From contig CAYOJD010000127.1 of NCBI GenBank assembly GCA_964404205.1, forward strand, positions 1-8,337: a DNA stretch of 8,337 bases, written 5' to 3'. Positions 1 to 7,157 of this stretch are shown piece by piece. The notes under the pieces are model-generated. The model saw only the letters and a program-made list of their open reading frames with translations. It ran no database searches and was not told the origin of the DNA. Both the position numbers and the translations under genes were made by a program. The number at the start of each line of letters is the position of its first letter. Positions within the stretch are counted from its first letter, which is position 1. Source of the DNA: CAZWBR01 sp964404205 (GTDB lineage Bacteria; Bacteroidota; Bacteroidia; Bacteroidales; Prolixibacteraceae).

Positions 1-2184
1 CCCTTTACCGATGCCAATATTTACTGTATTGAGCAGGTATCCCCCGATGTTTTATGGCTGGGCAGCTGGGGTAGCGGGCTTTTGGCCTATCACATGGTCA
101 AAAAAGAGTTTACTACCATTGTTCCGCCATTGGTAATCCCCAACTTCAGGGATCTACAAAAAGGCAACCATGGCGAGATTTGGGCCGGTTCGTCAGCCGG
201 ATTGCTTTATTTTAGTTCCCCGGCAACTCCTTACCAACTGGTAGGGGGGATCCTGAGCAACGTAGCCAATGTGACGGCAATATTCATTGACCAAACCAAC
301 ATCGTTTGGGTTGGCTGCGAGGATGGCTCTGTAGGAAAGTTAAACCCCACGGCTAAACAATTTATTAAAATTCCCTCTTCCCTCCCCTTCAGTCAATCCA
401 ATGTAAGCAGTTTGTTGTTCGATCACGGCTCAGGGTATCTCTATTTTTCGACAAACCATGAACTGGTTCGTCTGCATCCCGAAACACTTCGCTGCGATAC
501 CTACCCGCTTTCAAACAACGGACTGGTTTCGATGGCCCGAATGGAGGATAAAGACCAGCTGATTTGCGCATCGGCCGGGGAACTGATGCGTTTCGACAAA
601 AGGAAAAAACAATTTACAAAACTGCTTTTCGACAACTCAGCCCCTGACGGCTTATTCAAAAAACAGATTTGGACCATCGCGCCGTCAGGGAGTAACTGTT
701 TCTGGGTGGGTGCGCTGGGTGCCGCTTACCGCATTGTTTACGACGGCGCATCAGATTTATGGAAGGTAACGGAAATTCTATACACCGGTAGTAAACAACT
801 TCCGGTATGCCATTATCCATCGTGCTTTCTGGACGGGAAGTACGGGCTCATGATTGGGACCTGGGGCGGTGGGGTGAGTTGGCTCAATGGTACGAACAGA
901 GATAAAGAAGGGGCTAAAGTGATTCCGGTCTCCGACAATTTTGTAGAGTCGCTGTGCTGCGACAATAAGGGCAACCTATGGGCAGGCACCCATGCCGGGC
1001 TTAATCGTATCGACAGTTCGGGGAATACAACTGCAACATTTACCATGTCAGACGGGTTAACCAGCGACTGGATAGCATCGGTAACCAATGATCGGGAGAA
1101 CCGTATTTGGCTCAGTACGCAAAAAGGCATATCGTCGGTTGACCCTGCAACCCAAAAAGTGCGCAATTACGATTTTAATGACGGGCTTCCGGCCAATGCC
1201 TTTGTGCCAAGGGCAATCGATAAAGATTCGGCAGGCAATTTCTATTTGGGTTCGGTACGAGGCCTTGTTTGGTTTCATCCCGACAGCATTAGCGACAATC
1301 AGGTATTACCGCAACCGGCACTTGTAGGACTGAAAATCAATGATGAAGAAGCGAACATCGGAAACGGGGCTCCGTTACAACAAACCATAGAGACCAGTAA
1401 TTTAATTACCATAAAAAGCAGTCAAGCCAATTTTTCATTGCAAATGGCAGCCCTGGGCTACTTTAATCCGGCCAGAAACCGCATAAAATATATGCTCAAA
1501 GGGTATGACAATGAATGGCAAATGGCCGGGAGTCATCCAACAGCAACCTACTCGTCGGTTCCTCCCGGCACCTACCTCTTTTCGGTTGTCGCAGCCAACG
1601 AAGATGGGATATGGAACAATAAAGCAAGAAATATCACCATCGTAATCAAAAGTTCCGGCACCCCAACGGTAATACTGATAACGCTATTACTTATCATAAC
1701 CGCTTTGACCGGATATGCCTATTTCAATGTCTTTACAAAAAAATCAAAAGCAGGCACGATTGTTTCGCCTGAAGAAATCAACCACAAACGAGCCCCCAAC
1801 CATCATTTGATTCAACCAACTGCTGTGGTAACCGAGCCGGCCGATTTACAGTTTCTGCAAAAGGCGATTTTGATTATCGAAGAAAACATTTCGAATCCCG
1901 ATTTCGGGGTTGGCGAACTGTGTACAGGCATGTGCCTCAGCCGGCCACAACTCTACCGAAAGATAAATAGCATTGCAGGAGTAACCGTCACGGAGTTGAT
2001 TAAAGAGATCCGGCTGAAACGGGCTGCGCAATTAATTGTTCAAAAACCGGAAAGCATTTCAGAAGTGGCGTATCAGGTAGGGTTCAACGACCCCAAATAT
2101 TTCAGCAAGTGCTTTAAACAGCAGTTTGGCCTGTCGCCGGCCCATTATGCAGTGGCAAATGAACGAAATTTACCCCCTGAATGA
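1..2184 (+). CDS. Membrane-spanning one-component regulator: propeller repeats, Y_Y_Y domain, TM helix, AraC-type HTH (5' partial)
   Basis: The frame is open from base 1 and the upstream codons already encode a propeller blade (LWLGSWGSGLLAY), so the gene starts before the window; 727 codons are visible. Numbered from the first visible codon, at least eight Reg_prop-type repeats (for example IVWVGCEDG, LMIGTWGGGVSWLN, LWAGTHAGLNRID, IWLSTQKGIS) fill codons 1-430. A Y_Y_Y domain covers about 475-548 (FNPARNRIKYMLKGYDNEW) and one hydrophobic helix lies at about 557-575. An AraC/XylS domain with both helix-turn-helix units occupies about 621-722 (second unit ISEVAYQVGFNDPKYFSKCF). Hybrid two-component regulators of Bacteroidota have the same ends but carry histidine kinase and receiver domains between helix and HTH. 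Here only about 45 residues separate them, so the protein should bind its ligand in the periplasm and DNA in the cytoplasm without phosphotransfer. By position it most likely controls the glycyl-radical cluster 61 bases downstream; the ligand is unknown. Confidence 0.9.
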   Translation, partial: PFTDANIYCIEQVSPDVLWLGSWGSGLLAYHMVKKEFTTIVPPLVIPNFRDLQKGNHGEIWAGSSAGLLYFSSPATPYQLVGGILSNVANVTAIFIDQTNIVWVGCEDGSVGKLNPTAKQFIKIPSSLPFSQSNVSSLLFDHGSGYLYFSTNHELVRLHPETLRCDTYPLSNNGLVSMARMEDKDQLICASAGELMRFDKRKKQFTKLLFDNSAPDGLFKKQIWTIAPSGSNCFWVGALGAAYRIVYDGASDLWKVTEILYTGSKQLPVCHYPSCFLDGKYGLMIGTWGGGVSWLNGTNRDKEGAKVIPVSDNFVESLCCDNKGNLWAGTHAGLNRIDSSGNTTATFTMSDGLTSDWIASVTNDRENRIWLSTQKGISSVDPATQKVRNYDFNDGLPANAFVPRAIDKDSAGNFYLGSVRGLVWFHPDSISDNQVLPQPALVGLKINDEEANIGNGAPLQQTIETSNLITIKSSQANFSLQMAALGYFNPARNRIKYMLKGYDNEWQMAGSHPTATYSSVPPGTYLFSVVAANEDGIWNNKARNITIVIKSSGTPTVILITLLLIITALTGYAYFNVFTKKSKAGTIVSPEEINHKRAPNHHLIQPTAVVTEPADLQFLQKAILIIEENISNPDFGVGELCTGMCLSRPQLYRKINSIAGVTVTELIKEIRLKRAAQLIVQKPESISEVAYQVGFNDPKYFSKCFKQQFGLSPAHYAVANERNLPPE

Positions 2185-2218
2185 GATAATATTCCACCTT
2201 AAATCGCCTTTCAGTTGG

Positions 2219-2226
2219 TAGTTTTG
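2219..2226 (+). promoter_or_regulatory. Probable Bacteroidota -7 promoter box (TAGTTTTG) before the GRE cluster
   Basis: TAGTTTTG fits the TAnnTTTG consensus of the primary sigma factor in Bacteroidota. It lies in the 61-base gap between the regulator stop and the activase ATG, with 19 bases between the box and the start codon, which implies a very short leader. No convincing TTTG -33 element sits about 19 bases upstream, so the promoter would be weak or need an activator. That would suit control by the neighbouring AraC-type regulator (inference). Confidence 0.4.
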
Positions 2227-2245
2227 GGGTACTAATGCCTGCTCA

Positions 2246-3148
2246 ATGAAAGGAATTGTATTCGACATTCAAAAATTTGCGCTTCACGACGGCCCCGGCA
2301 TAAGAACAGTGGTTTTTTTGAAAGGATGCCCGTTTCAATGTGTCTGGTGTTGTAATCCCGAATCGATTTCGCCCGACCCTCAACTGGCCTTCGACGGTAA
2401 CCTCTGCAACAACTGTATGAAATGTGCCGAACATTGTCCGGAGTCAGCGCTTCAGCCCAAAAACGGATTGCTGTTCGTGGCTTTCGACCAATGCAATGCA
2501 TGCCGGTTATGTATTGACGAATGTCCCAAAAATGCACTCAAAATCTATGGCTACGAAACCGATGCCGATACCATAATTGCCGAGGTGATAAAAGATAAGG
2601 ATTACTACCGCAATTCGGGCGGTGGCATTACCTTATCGGGAGGCGACCCGCTTTTCCAATTCGATTTTGCCTACGAAATTTTGTCAAAAGCGCGTCAGAA
2701 TGGACTGAATACCTGTGTAGAAAGCGAAGGATGCGGAACTGCTGCGCAATTCAAAAAAATATTACCGCTGGTCGACTATTTCTATTTCGACTATAAGATA
2801 ACCGATCCGTTCGATCACAAGCGTTATACAGGAGTCGAAATATCAACCGTGCTGCAAAACCTTGCGTTGCTATCAGCAAACAATGCCCACATCACATTGC
2901 GCTGTATAGTTATTCCGGGAATCAACGACAACGACGAACATTTCAGGGCAATTGCTTCGCTTTCGCAGCAATATTTAGCCATCAAACAGGTCGAGATTAT
3001 GGCCTACCATGATTTTGGCTCAGGAAAATACAAACAGATTGGGCGGCCGTTGTATCCCATCGAATCGAAATCGGTGAGCCAGGAGACGGCCGATAAGTGG
3101 GTGAACCGCATCCGTGAGCTGGGATGCCGGAATATTAAAAGAGGCTAA
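2246..3148 (+). CDS. Glycyl-radical enzyme activating enzyme (radical SAM, with 2x[4Fe-4S] ferredoxin insert)
   Basis: This 300-residue protein should use S-adenosylmethionine and a reduced 4Fe-4S cluster to abstract a hydrogen from the C-terminal glycine of a partner GRE. The radical SAM motif CX3CX2C is Cys28, Cys32 and Cys35, following the family signature HDGPGIRT at 14-21. Two ferredoxin motifs CX2CX2CX3CP follow (Cys54/57/60/64 and Cys83/86/89/93), as in activases of the glycerol dehydratase, choline lyase and arylacetate decarboxylase types but not in the short PflA. GGGITLSGGDPLFQ (125-138) is the SAM-binding glycine motif, with Asp where many members have Glu. Length is normal and there is no signal peptide, so it should be cytoplasmic. 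The ATG at 2246 starts the conserved N-terminus exactly. The GRE gene begins 39 bases after the stop, so it is the obvious substrate. Small oddity: Cys36 directly follows the motif (WCCNPES), where His or Ser is common. Confidence 0.95.
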   Translation: MKGIVFDIQKFALHDGPGIRTVVFLKGCPFQCVWCCNPESISPDPQLAFDGNLCNNCMKCAEHCPESALQPKNGLLFVAFDQCNACRLCIDECPKNALKIYGYETDADTIIAEVIKDKDYYRNSGGGITLSGGDPLFQFDFAYEILSKARQNGLNTCVESEGCGTAAQFKKILPLVDYFYFDYKITDPFDHKRYTGVEISTVLQNLALLSANNAHITLRCIVIPGINDNDEHFRAIASLSQQYLAIKQVEIMAYHDFGSGKYKQIGRPLYPIESKSVSQETADKWVNRIRELGCRNIKRG

Positions 3149-3187
3149 AAGAATGTATAAAAAATCGACGACTTGATATAATTTGCA

Positions 3188-5578
3188 ATGAAAAAGCCAA
3201 ACGAACTCTCCAGAAGAAGATTTCTTACCCTCACCGCCCAAGGTGCGGCAGCGTTGTCCGTTCTACCGGCAATGACCAATGGCGCCGAAGTACAGATGCC
3301 CGGGGCCGGGGAGATTGTCAAAGAAAATCAAAATCAATTCTTTGCCAACCCCAACCGTTATATCGAACAAATCAACCTTTTTACCGAGAGCTATCGGAAA
3401 CATTCCAATGCATCGACGGCACTGCGTGAGGTTGAATGTCTGAAAGTTCAATACCCGCTCTATTTCTGCGATATTCAGGATGGCGATCTTTTTGCAGGAA
3501 GAGAGGTCAAACCTGCAATTGGGTTTATGGCACAATCGGCCGGTGGATTTGGATATTACATCGACAATGAACGTGTTGAAGCATTACGCGACAACCCGTT
3601 AACAACTTCGGCCAACAAAAAGAGAGCCGATGAACTGATTGCTTACTGGACTGATGAAAACAGCAATCAGCAATGCCGCAATGCCTTCACGCCAAAAATG
3701 AAAGCGGTACTGAATTCAGAAGGATGGCAAACCGATCCGGTGATTGCAGCACCACTCTATCGCATGTCGGGCACGCAATGCGACTTTGATAAACTCATCA
3801 GGCTTGGCATTCCCGGCCTGCGAAATGAAATTGTAAAATACAAACAAACAGTGTCTTCCGGTAGTGAACGGTTTCAACTTTACACCGGTATGGAAAAGGC
3901 CCTCGATTTATTTGGCAAAGTTGCCCATTACTATGCCGATATGGCCAAGGCCCAGGCTGCGCAGGCAAAGACCTCCGCCAGACAAAGTGAATTGCTCGAA
4001 ATGGAGAAGGCGCTCAGGAATATCTCGGTCAATAAACCGGTCACATTCAGGGAGGGGCTGCAGTTGATGTTTCTATATGCCAATATAGCCGGGACTATCA
4101 ACTATGGAAGGATGGACGAATATATGGGCGATCTCTATGTTCATGACATCGACAACGGGATACTCAAAGAGGAAGAGGCTATAGATTTGATGGTCAATCT
4201 CTGGAAGATGATTGACATCAAGAAAAACATCTGGGATTCGAGAATATTTGTCGGGGGTAAAGGGCGGCGTAACGAAGTCAATGCCGACCGGTTTGCATTG
4301 GCCGCACTCGAAGTTACACGCAGGGCACATTGTGTGGCACCTCAATTCTCGATGCGGTTCTACGATGGGCAAAACCCTGCACTTTATCAAAAGGGGCTCG
4401 ATGTAATTGCAAGCGGCGTACCTTATCCAATGCTGTACAACGACGAGATCAATATTCCATCGGTTATGCAAGCATTCAATATCCCGTACGAAGAGGCTAT
4501 TCACTATCTGCCCTTCGGTTGCGGCGAATATATCCTGTATCACCGTAGTGTAGGAACACCCAGTGGCGTAATCAATCTGTTACAGGCTTTAAGTGTAACC
4601 CTCAACCAAGGCATCAATCCGCTGACTGGCCAACCGGCAGGAGTCCCGGCCAGTGAACTGGGTTCGTTTGAAACTTATGACGATTTCTTCAATGCTTACA
4701 AGAAAAATGTCGAACGCTACGTCGAACAACTGGCTTATCAGGAAAGACTGGAATATGACATTGCAGCGAAAGGAGCACCATATCTCTTCTTAAGTATGGT
4801 TTTTGACGACTGCATTGAACGTGGCAAAGGAGTTTTTGGAGGGGGCATTCGCTATTTAGGCGGAACACTCGAAAGTTATGGCAATACCAATACGGCCAAT
4901 AGCCTGGCAGCTATCAAGAAGCTGGTTTATGAAGATAAAATCTTTACCCTCGAACAAATCAGACAAATGACCAAGGCCAATTTTGTCGGTTTTGAGAAGG
5001 AGCAGAAAATATTACTGAACGCCCCAAAGTTTGGGAATGATGATGATTATGCCGACCCCATCAGGGTGGAAGTCGACAGGCATGTCTGTACAGCGACCCG
5101 AGACATGGCAAACAAAGCCGGATTGCATTCGTACCTGATAGTCATTATCAACAACAGTGCCAACACGACAATGGGATTGCAAACGGCTGCAACCCCCGAC
5201 GGGCGCCCTGAACGGACATTTATGGCCAATGCCAACAATCCAACCGGAGGTAGCGATAAAAATGGCATCACTGCATTTCTGAATTCACTGGTTAAACCAG
5301 CTACCAATATCCATGCCGGGGCTGTCCAAAATATGAAGTTCTCAAAAGAGATGCTAACTACCTACCGCGACAAAACAGAGTTGCTGCTCAAGACCTATTG
5401 GGAAAAAGGCGGTGCCCAATGTATGATAACCTGTATAGGACGTACCGATCTCGAAAATGCAATGAAGCAACCCGAGCTGTATGCCAATCTGATTGTTCGT
5501 GTAGGAGGTTTCAGTGCCAAATTTGTGGAATTGCCCAAAGAAGTACAACTCGAAATCTTGAGCCGAACCATCTACTAA
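3188..5578 (+). CDS. Glycyl-radical enzyme (PFL/diol-dehydratase superfamily) with N-terminal Tat signal; substrate unknown
   Basis: This 796-residue protein is a complete GRE. The PFL-type barrel begins near residue 50 (LFTESYRK, then a GDLFAGREV segment). The active-site loop FGCGEY gives the thiyl Cys445 and the adjacent acid Glu447, and the glycyl-radical loop RVGGFSAKF places the radical on Gly774, 22 residues from the C-terminus. An ATPDGRPERTFM segment also fits the superfamily. The enzyme would do radical chemistry (eliminations, decarboxylations or C-C cleavages are known in the family) after activation by the gene just upstream. GCGE differs from GCVE or GCTE of characterised dehydratases, lyases and decarboxylases, so I do not name a substrate. 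The N-terminus is unusual: SRRRFLTLTA (residues 8-17) is a twin-arginine motif followed by an Ala/Leu-rich h-region, with possible cleavage around 32-33. Starting at Met29 would remove this leader but leave the conserved domain intact; I prefer ATG 3188 because the leader is well formed and fills the gap after the activase. Confidence 0.93.
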   Translation: MKKPNELSRRRFLTLTAQGAAALSVLPAMTNGAEVQMPGAGEIVKENQNQFFANPNRYIEQINLFTESYRKHSNASTALREVECLKVQYPLYFCDIQDGDLFAGREVKPAIGFMAQSAGGFGYYIDNERVEALRDNPLTTSANKKRADELIAYWTDENSNQQCRNAFTPKMKAVLNSEGWQTDPVIAAPLYRMSGTQCDFDKLIRLGIPGLRNEIVKYKQTVSSGSERFQLYTGMEKALDLFGKVAHYYADMAKAQAAQAKTSARQSELLEMEKALRNISVNKPVTFREGLQLMFLYANIAGTINYGRMDEYMGDLYVHDIDNGILKEEEAIDLMVNLWKMIDIKKNIWDSRIFVGGKGRRNEVNADRFALAALEVTRRAHCVAPQFSMRFYDGQNPALYQKGLDVIASGVPYPMLYNDEINIPSVMQAFNIPYEEAIHYLPFGCGEYILYHRSVGTPSGVINLLQALSVTLNQGINPLTGQPAGVPASELGSFETYDDFFNAYKKNVERYVEQLAYQERLEYDIAAKGAPYLFLSMVFDDCIERGKGVFGGGIRYLGGTLESYGNTNTANSLAAIKKLVYEDKIFTLEQIRQMTKANFVGFEKEQKILLNAPKFGNDDDYADPIRVEVDRHVCTATRDMANKAGLHSYLIVIINNSANTTMGLQTAATPDGRPERTFMANANNPTGGSDKNGITAFLNSLVKPATNIHAGAVQNMKFSKEMLTTYRDKTELLLKTYWEKGGAQCMITCIGRTDLENAMKQPELYANLIVRVGGFSAKFVELPKEVQLEILSRTIY

Positions 5579-5594
5579 CAGGTCATTCCGTTAA

Positions 5595-5944
5595 GTGAAA
5601 ACTTTATCATCCAATTCTATTCATTTATCGGCTGCTGCGGGAATGCTGGGGTTAATCTCCACATTTTCGCAGCTTTTTTTAGTCCGCGAATTCCTCATAT
5701 TATGTACAAAAATGCATCGTGACCAGTATCGTCCATGTTATTGGATAAACGGTCAATATGATCAGCCGTCCACCCCTTTTGTGGCAACTTGATTTCATTT
5801 TTAGCCAGACGTTTCACTTAAAAAATGGGACTGTCAGCCAAAATCTATGGATGGAGCATCGTCGGGCGTTACCTGTTTCGTCAATATATATAGCCTTACC
5901 GGGCATTACAGCCATTTGCGGATTATTATTTTTCGTACTTTTAA
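5595..5944 (+). pseudogene. Decayed remnant, possibly of a fused multi-TM/spermidine-synthase-like protein
   Basis: The 393 bases between the GRE stop and the next ATG hold no intact gene of normal size. A GTG at 5595, 16 bases after the GRE stop, opens a frame with a hydrophobic segment ending in SQLFLVREFLIL. This resembles the first membrane helix of spermidine-synthase-like proteins fused to a membrane domain, which often read LLREFL. After about codon 40 the similarity ends and the frame stops at 5790-5792. A second fragment in another frame (5825-5890, SAKIYGWSIVGRYLF) resembles the later 'YxxExxGallGG' helix of that family and ends at a TAG, with further coding-like sequence to a TAA at 5942. 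A third frame through 5758-5960 gives an isolated hydrophobic stretch. Two family-like pieces in different frames within 350 bases, where a full gene needs roughly 2 kb, suggest frameshifts and large internal deletions. The family assignment rests on short motifs; a true small membrane protein of 65 residues is the alternative. Confidence 0.4.
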
Positions 5945-5971
5945 TAACAGGAGTTACATTTAAGCTTGACC

Positions 5972-7081
5972 ATGAGAAGAAGATCATTTTTACAATTTGG
6001 GGTAGCCGGGACAGCTTTTATAGCCTGTCGACCCGCTATGGGAGCAGTATTTACCACAATAGACAATCCAAATAAATTTACGCGCGAGGCACTCTATTAC
6101 AACCAAACGCCACGGGGGATAAAATGCCACCTCTGTCCAAACCGTTGCAATGTAACAATTAGCCGTCCGGGCGACTGCAGGACGAAATTGGTTCAGAACA
6201 ACAAGCTGGTAACTACAGCTTACGGAAACCCCTATTATGTCAACACAGAAACCCCTGAGAACGAATCGCTGTACCACTTTAAGCCTGGAAGCAAAATGTT
6301 GGCCCTGGGTACAGCCGGATGTACATCTTCGTGTATGTACTGCATCGTATGGAGTGTTTCTCAGAAATCGCCGGCCGAAGTCACCCATCTGGAACTTTTC
6401 CCTGAACAGGCGATAAAAATGTGTAACCAAAAAAATATTAAAACCATTGCCTACAGTTACACCGAACCGGTAGCTTTTTACGAATATATGCTTGACACGG
6501 CTAAAATGGCTCGGGAAAATGGGATCGGCAATGTTTGGGTCTCGAATGGTTCGATTAACGATGCCCCGTTGCGGGAGTTGGCCCCCTATCTCGATGCTGC
6601 CGTAATCGATGTTAAAGCCTTCAGCGATGCTACGTATCAGAAACTAACCGGAAATTCTATTTTCCCGATATTCAACACATTGAAGACATTGAAAGAGCTC
6701 AATGTTTGGACGGAAATAACCCATCTGCTGGTTCCAGGCTGGACTGACAACTTTGACCTGATAAAAAAAATGTGCGACTGGATGATGGAGAATGGTTTCG
6801 GGGCAACGCCTCTCCATTTCAATAAATTTAAACCGATGTACCGGCTGACTCAGCTTTCGCCCACCCCGGAACAACAGTTACTCAAAGCCAGAGATATAGC
6901 TCTTTCGGCAGGGCTTCAGTATGTTTATATCGACAATCTGCCGGAGCATGGCAGCCAGCAAACCGTATGTCCAAAATGCAATGCAGTTGTTGTGGAGCGC
7001 AAAGGGATGAAAGGAATTACAAATCACCTTCAGAACGGGAAATGCAAGAAATGCCAGACAACTATTCCAGGTGTTTGGTAA
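5972..7081 (+). CDS. amrS: AmrS-type radical SAM protein (AmmeMemoRadiSam family) with Tat-like N-terminus
   Basis: This 369-residue protein belongs to the PflA-like radical SAM proteins found with AMMECR1 and Memo proteins. From the ATG at 5972, residues 1-25 form a Tat-type leader (RRRSFLQF, then a hydrophobic run). A Cys-rich module follows (CHLCPNRC at 52-59, GDC at 67-69), then SLYHFKPGS (99-107), the radical SAM motif Cys117/Cys121/Cys124 in GTAGCTSSCMYC, and a C-terminal CPKC...CKKC module ending in IPGVW, as in AmrS proteins. The order and length match the family, so the gene looks complete. Its biochemical role is not settled by sequence. No AMMECR1 or Memo gene is visible here, so it is an orphan in this window. 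Cys19 in FIAC could serve as a lipobox cysteine, which would make it a Tat lipoprotein, although Phe at -3 is not ideal. A TTG six bases upstream is possible but would only add two residues. It probably shares a transcript with the GRE. Confidence 0.85.
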   Translation: MRRRSFLQFGVAGTAFIACRPAMGAVFTTIDNPNKFTREALYYNQTPRGIKCHLCPNRCNVTISRPGDCRTKLVQNNKLVTTAYGNPYYVNTETPENESLYHFKPGSKMLALGTAGCTSSCMYCIVWSVSQKSPAEVTHLELFPEQAIKMCNQKNIKTIAYSYTEPVAFYEYMLDTAKMARENGIGNVWVSNGSINDAPLRELAPYLDAAVIDVKAFSDATYQKLTGNSIFPIFNTLKTLKELNVWTEITHLLVPGWTDNFDLIKKMCDWMMENGFGATPLHFNKFKPMYRLTQLSPTPEQQLLKARDIALSAGLQYVYIDNLPEHGSQQTVCPKCNAVVVERKGMKGITNHLQNGKCKKCQTTIPGVW

Positions 7082-7100
7082 CAACATTGTCTTATACATA

Positions 7101-7137
7101 AAAAAAAGCAACCGAAATTAACCGATTGCCTTTTTTA
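7101..7137. terminator. Bidirectional hairpin terminator between convergent genes
   Basis: GCAACCG (7108-7114) and CGATTGC (7123-7129) pair with one A-C mismatch around an 8-base loop. The stem is flanked by a run of A on the left and a run of T on the right, so it can act as an intrinsic terminator on either strand. It lies 20 bases after the amrS-like stop and about 20 bases beyond the stop of the minus-strand isomerase gene, and so should end both transcripts. Confidence 0.75.
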
Positions 7138-7157
7138 TCTGTCACTTCAATGGATTA

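Noticed and set aside
82..84. TTG at 82 as the start of the regulator gene
   Set aside because: The frame is open back to base 1 and the upstream codons encode a propeller blade, so this is internal.
3178..3185. ATAATTTG just before the GRE start as a -7 box
   Set aside because: It does not match TA at the first two positions and lies only 2 bases before the ATG; the GRE is more simply co-transcribed with the activase.
4073..4543. Long minus-strand open frame inside the GRE gene
   Set aside because: It lies wholly opposite conserved GRE coding sequence and shows no recognisable domain, so it is an antisense shadow.
5990..6430. Minus-strand open frame of 146 codons opposite the AmrS-like gene
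   Set aside because: It is opposite the conserved cysteine motifs and resembles no known family.
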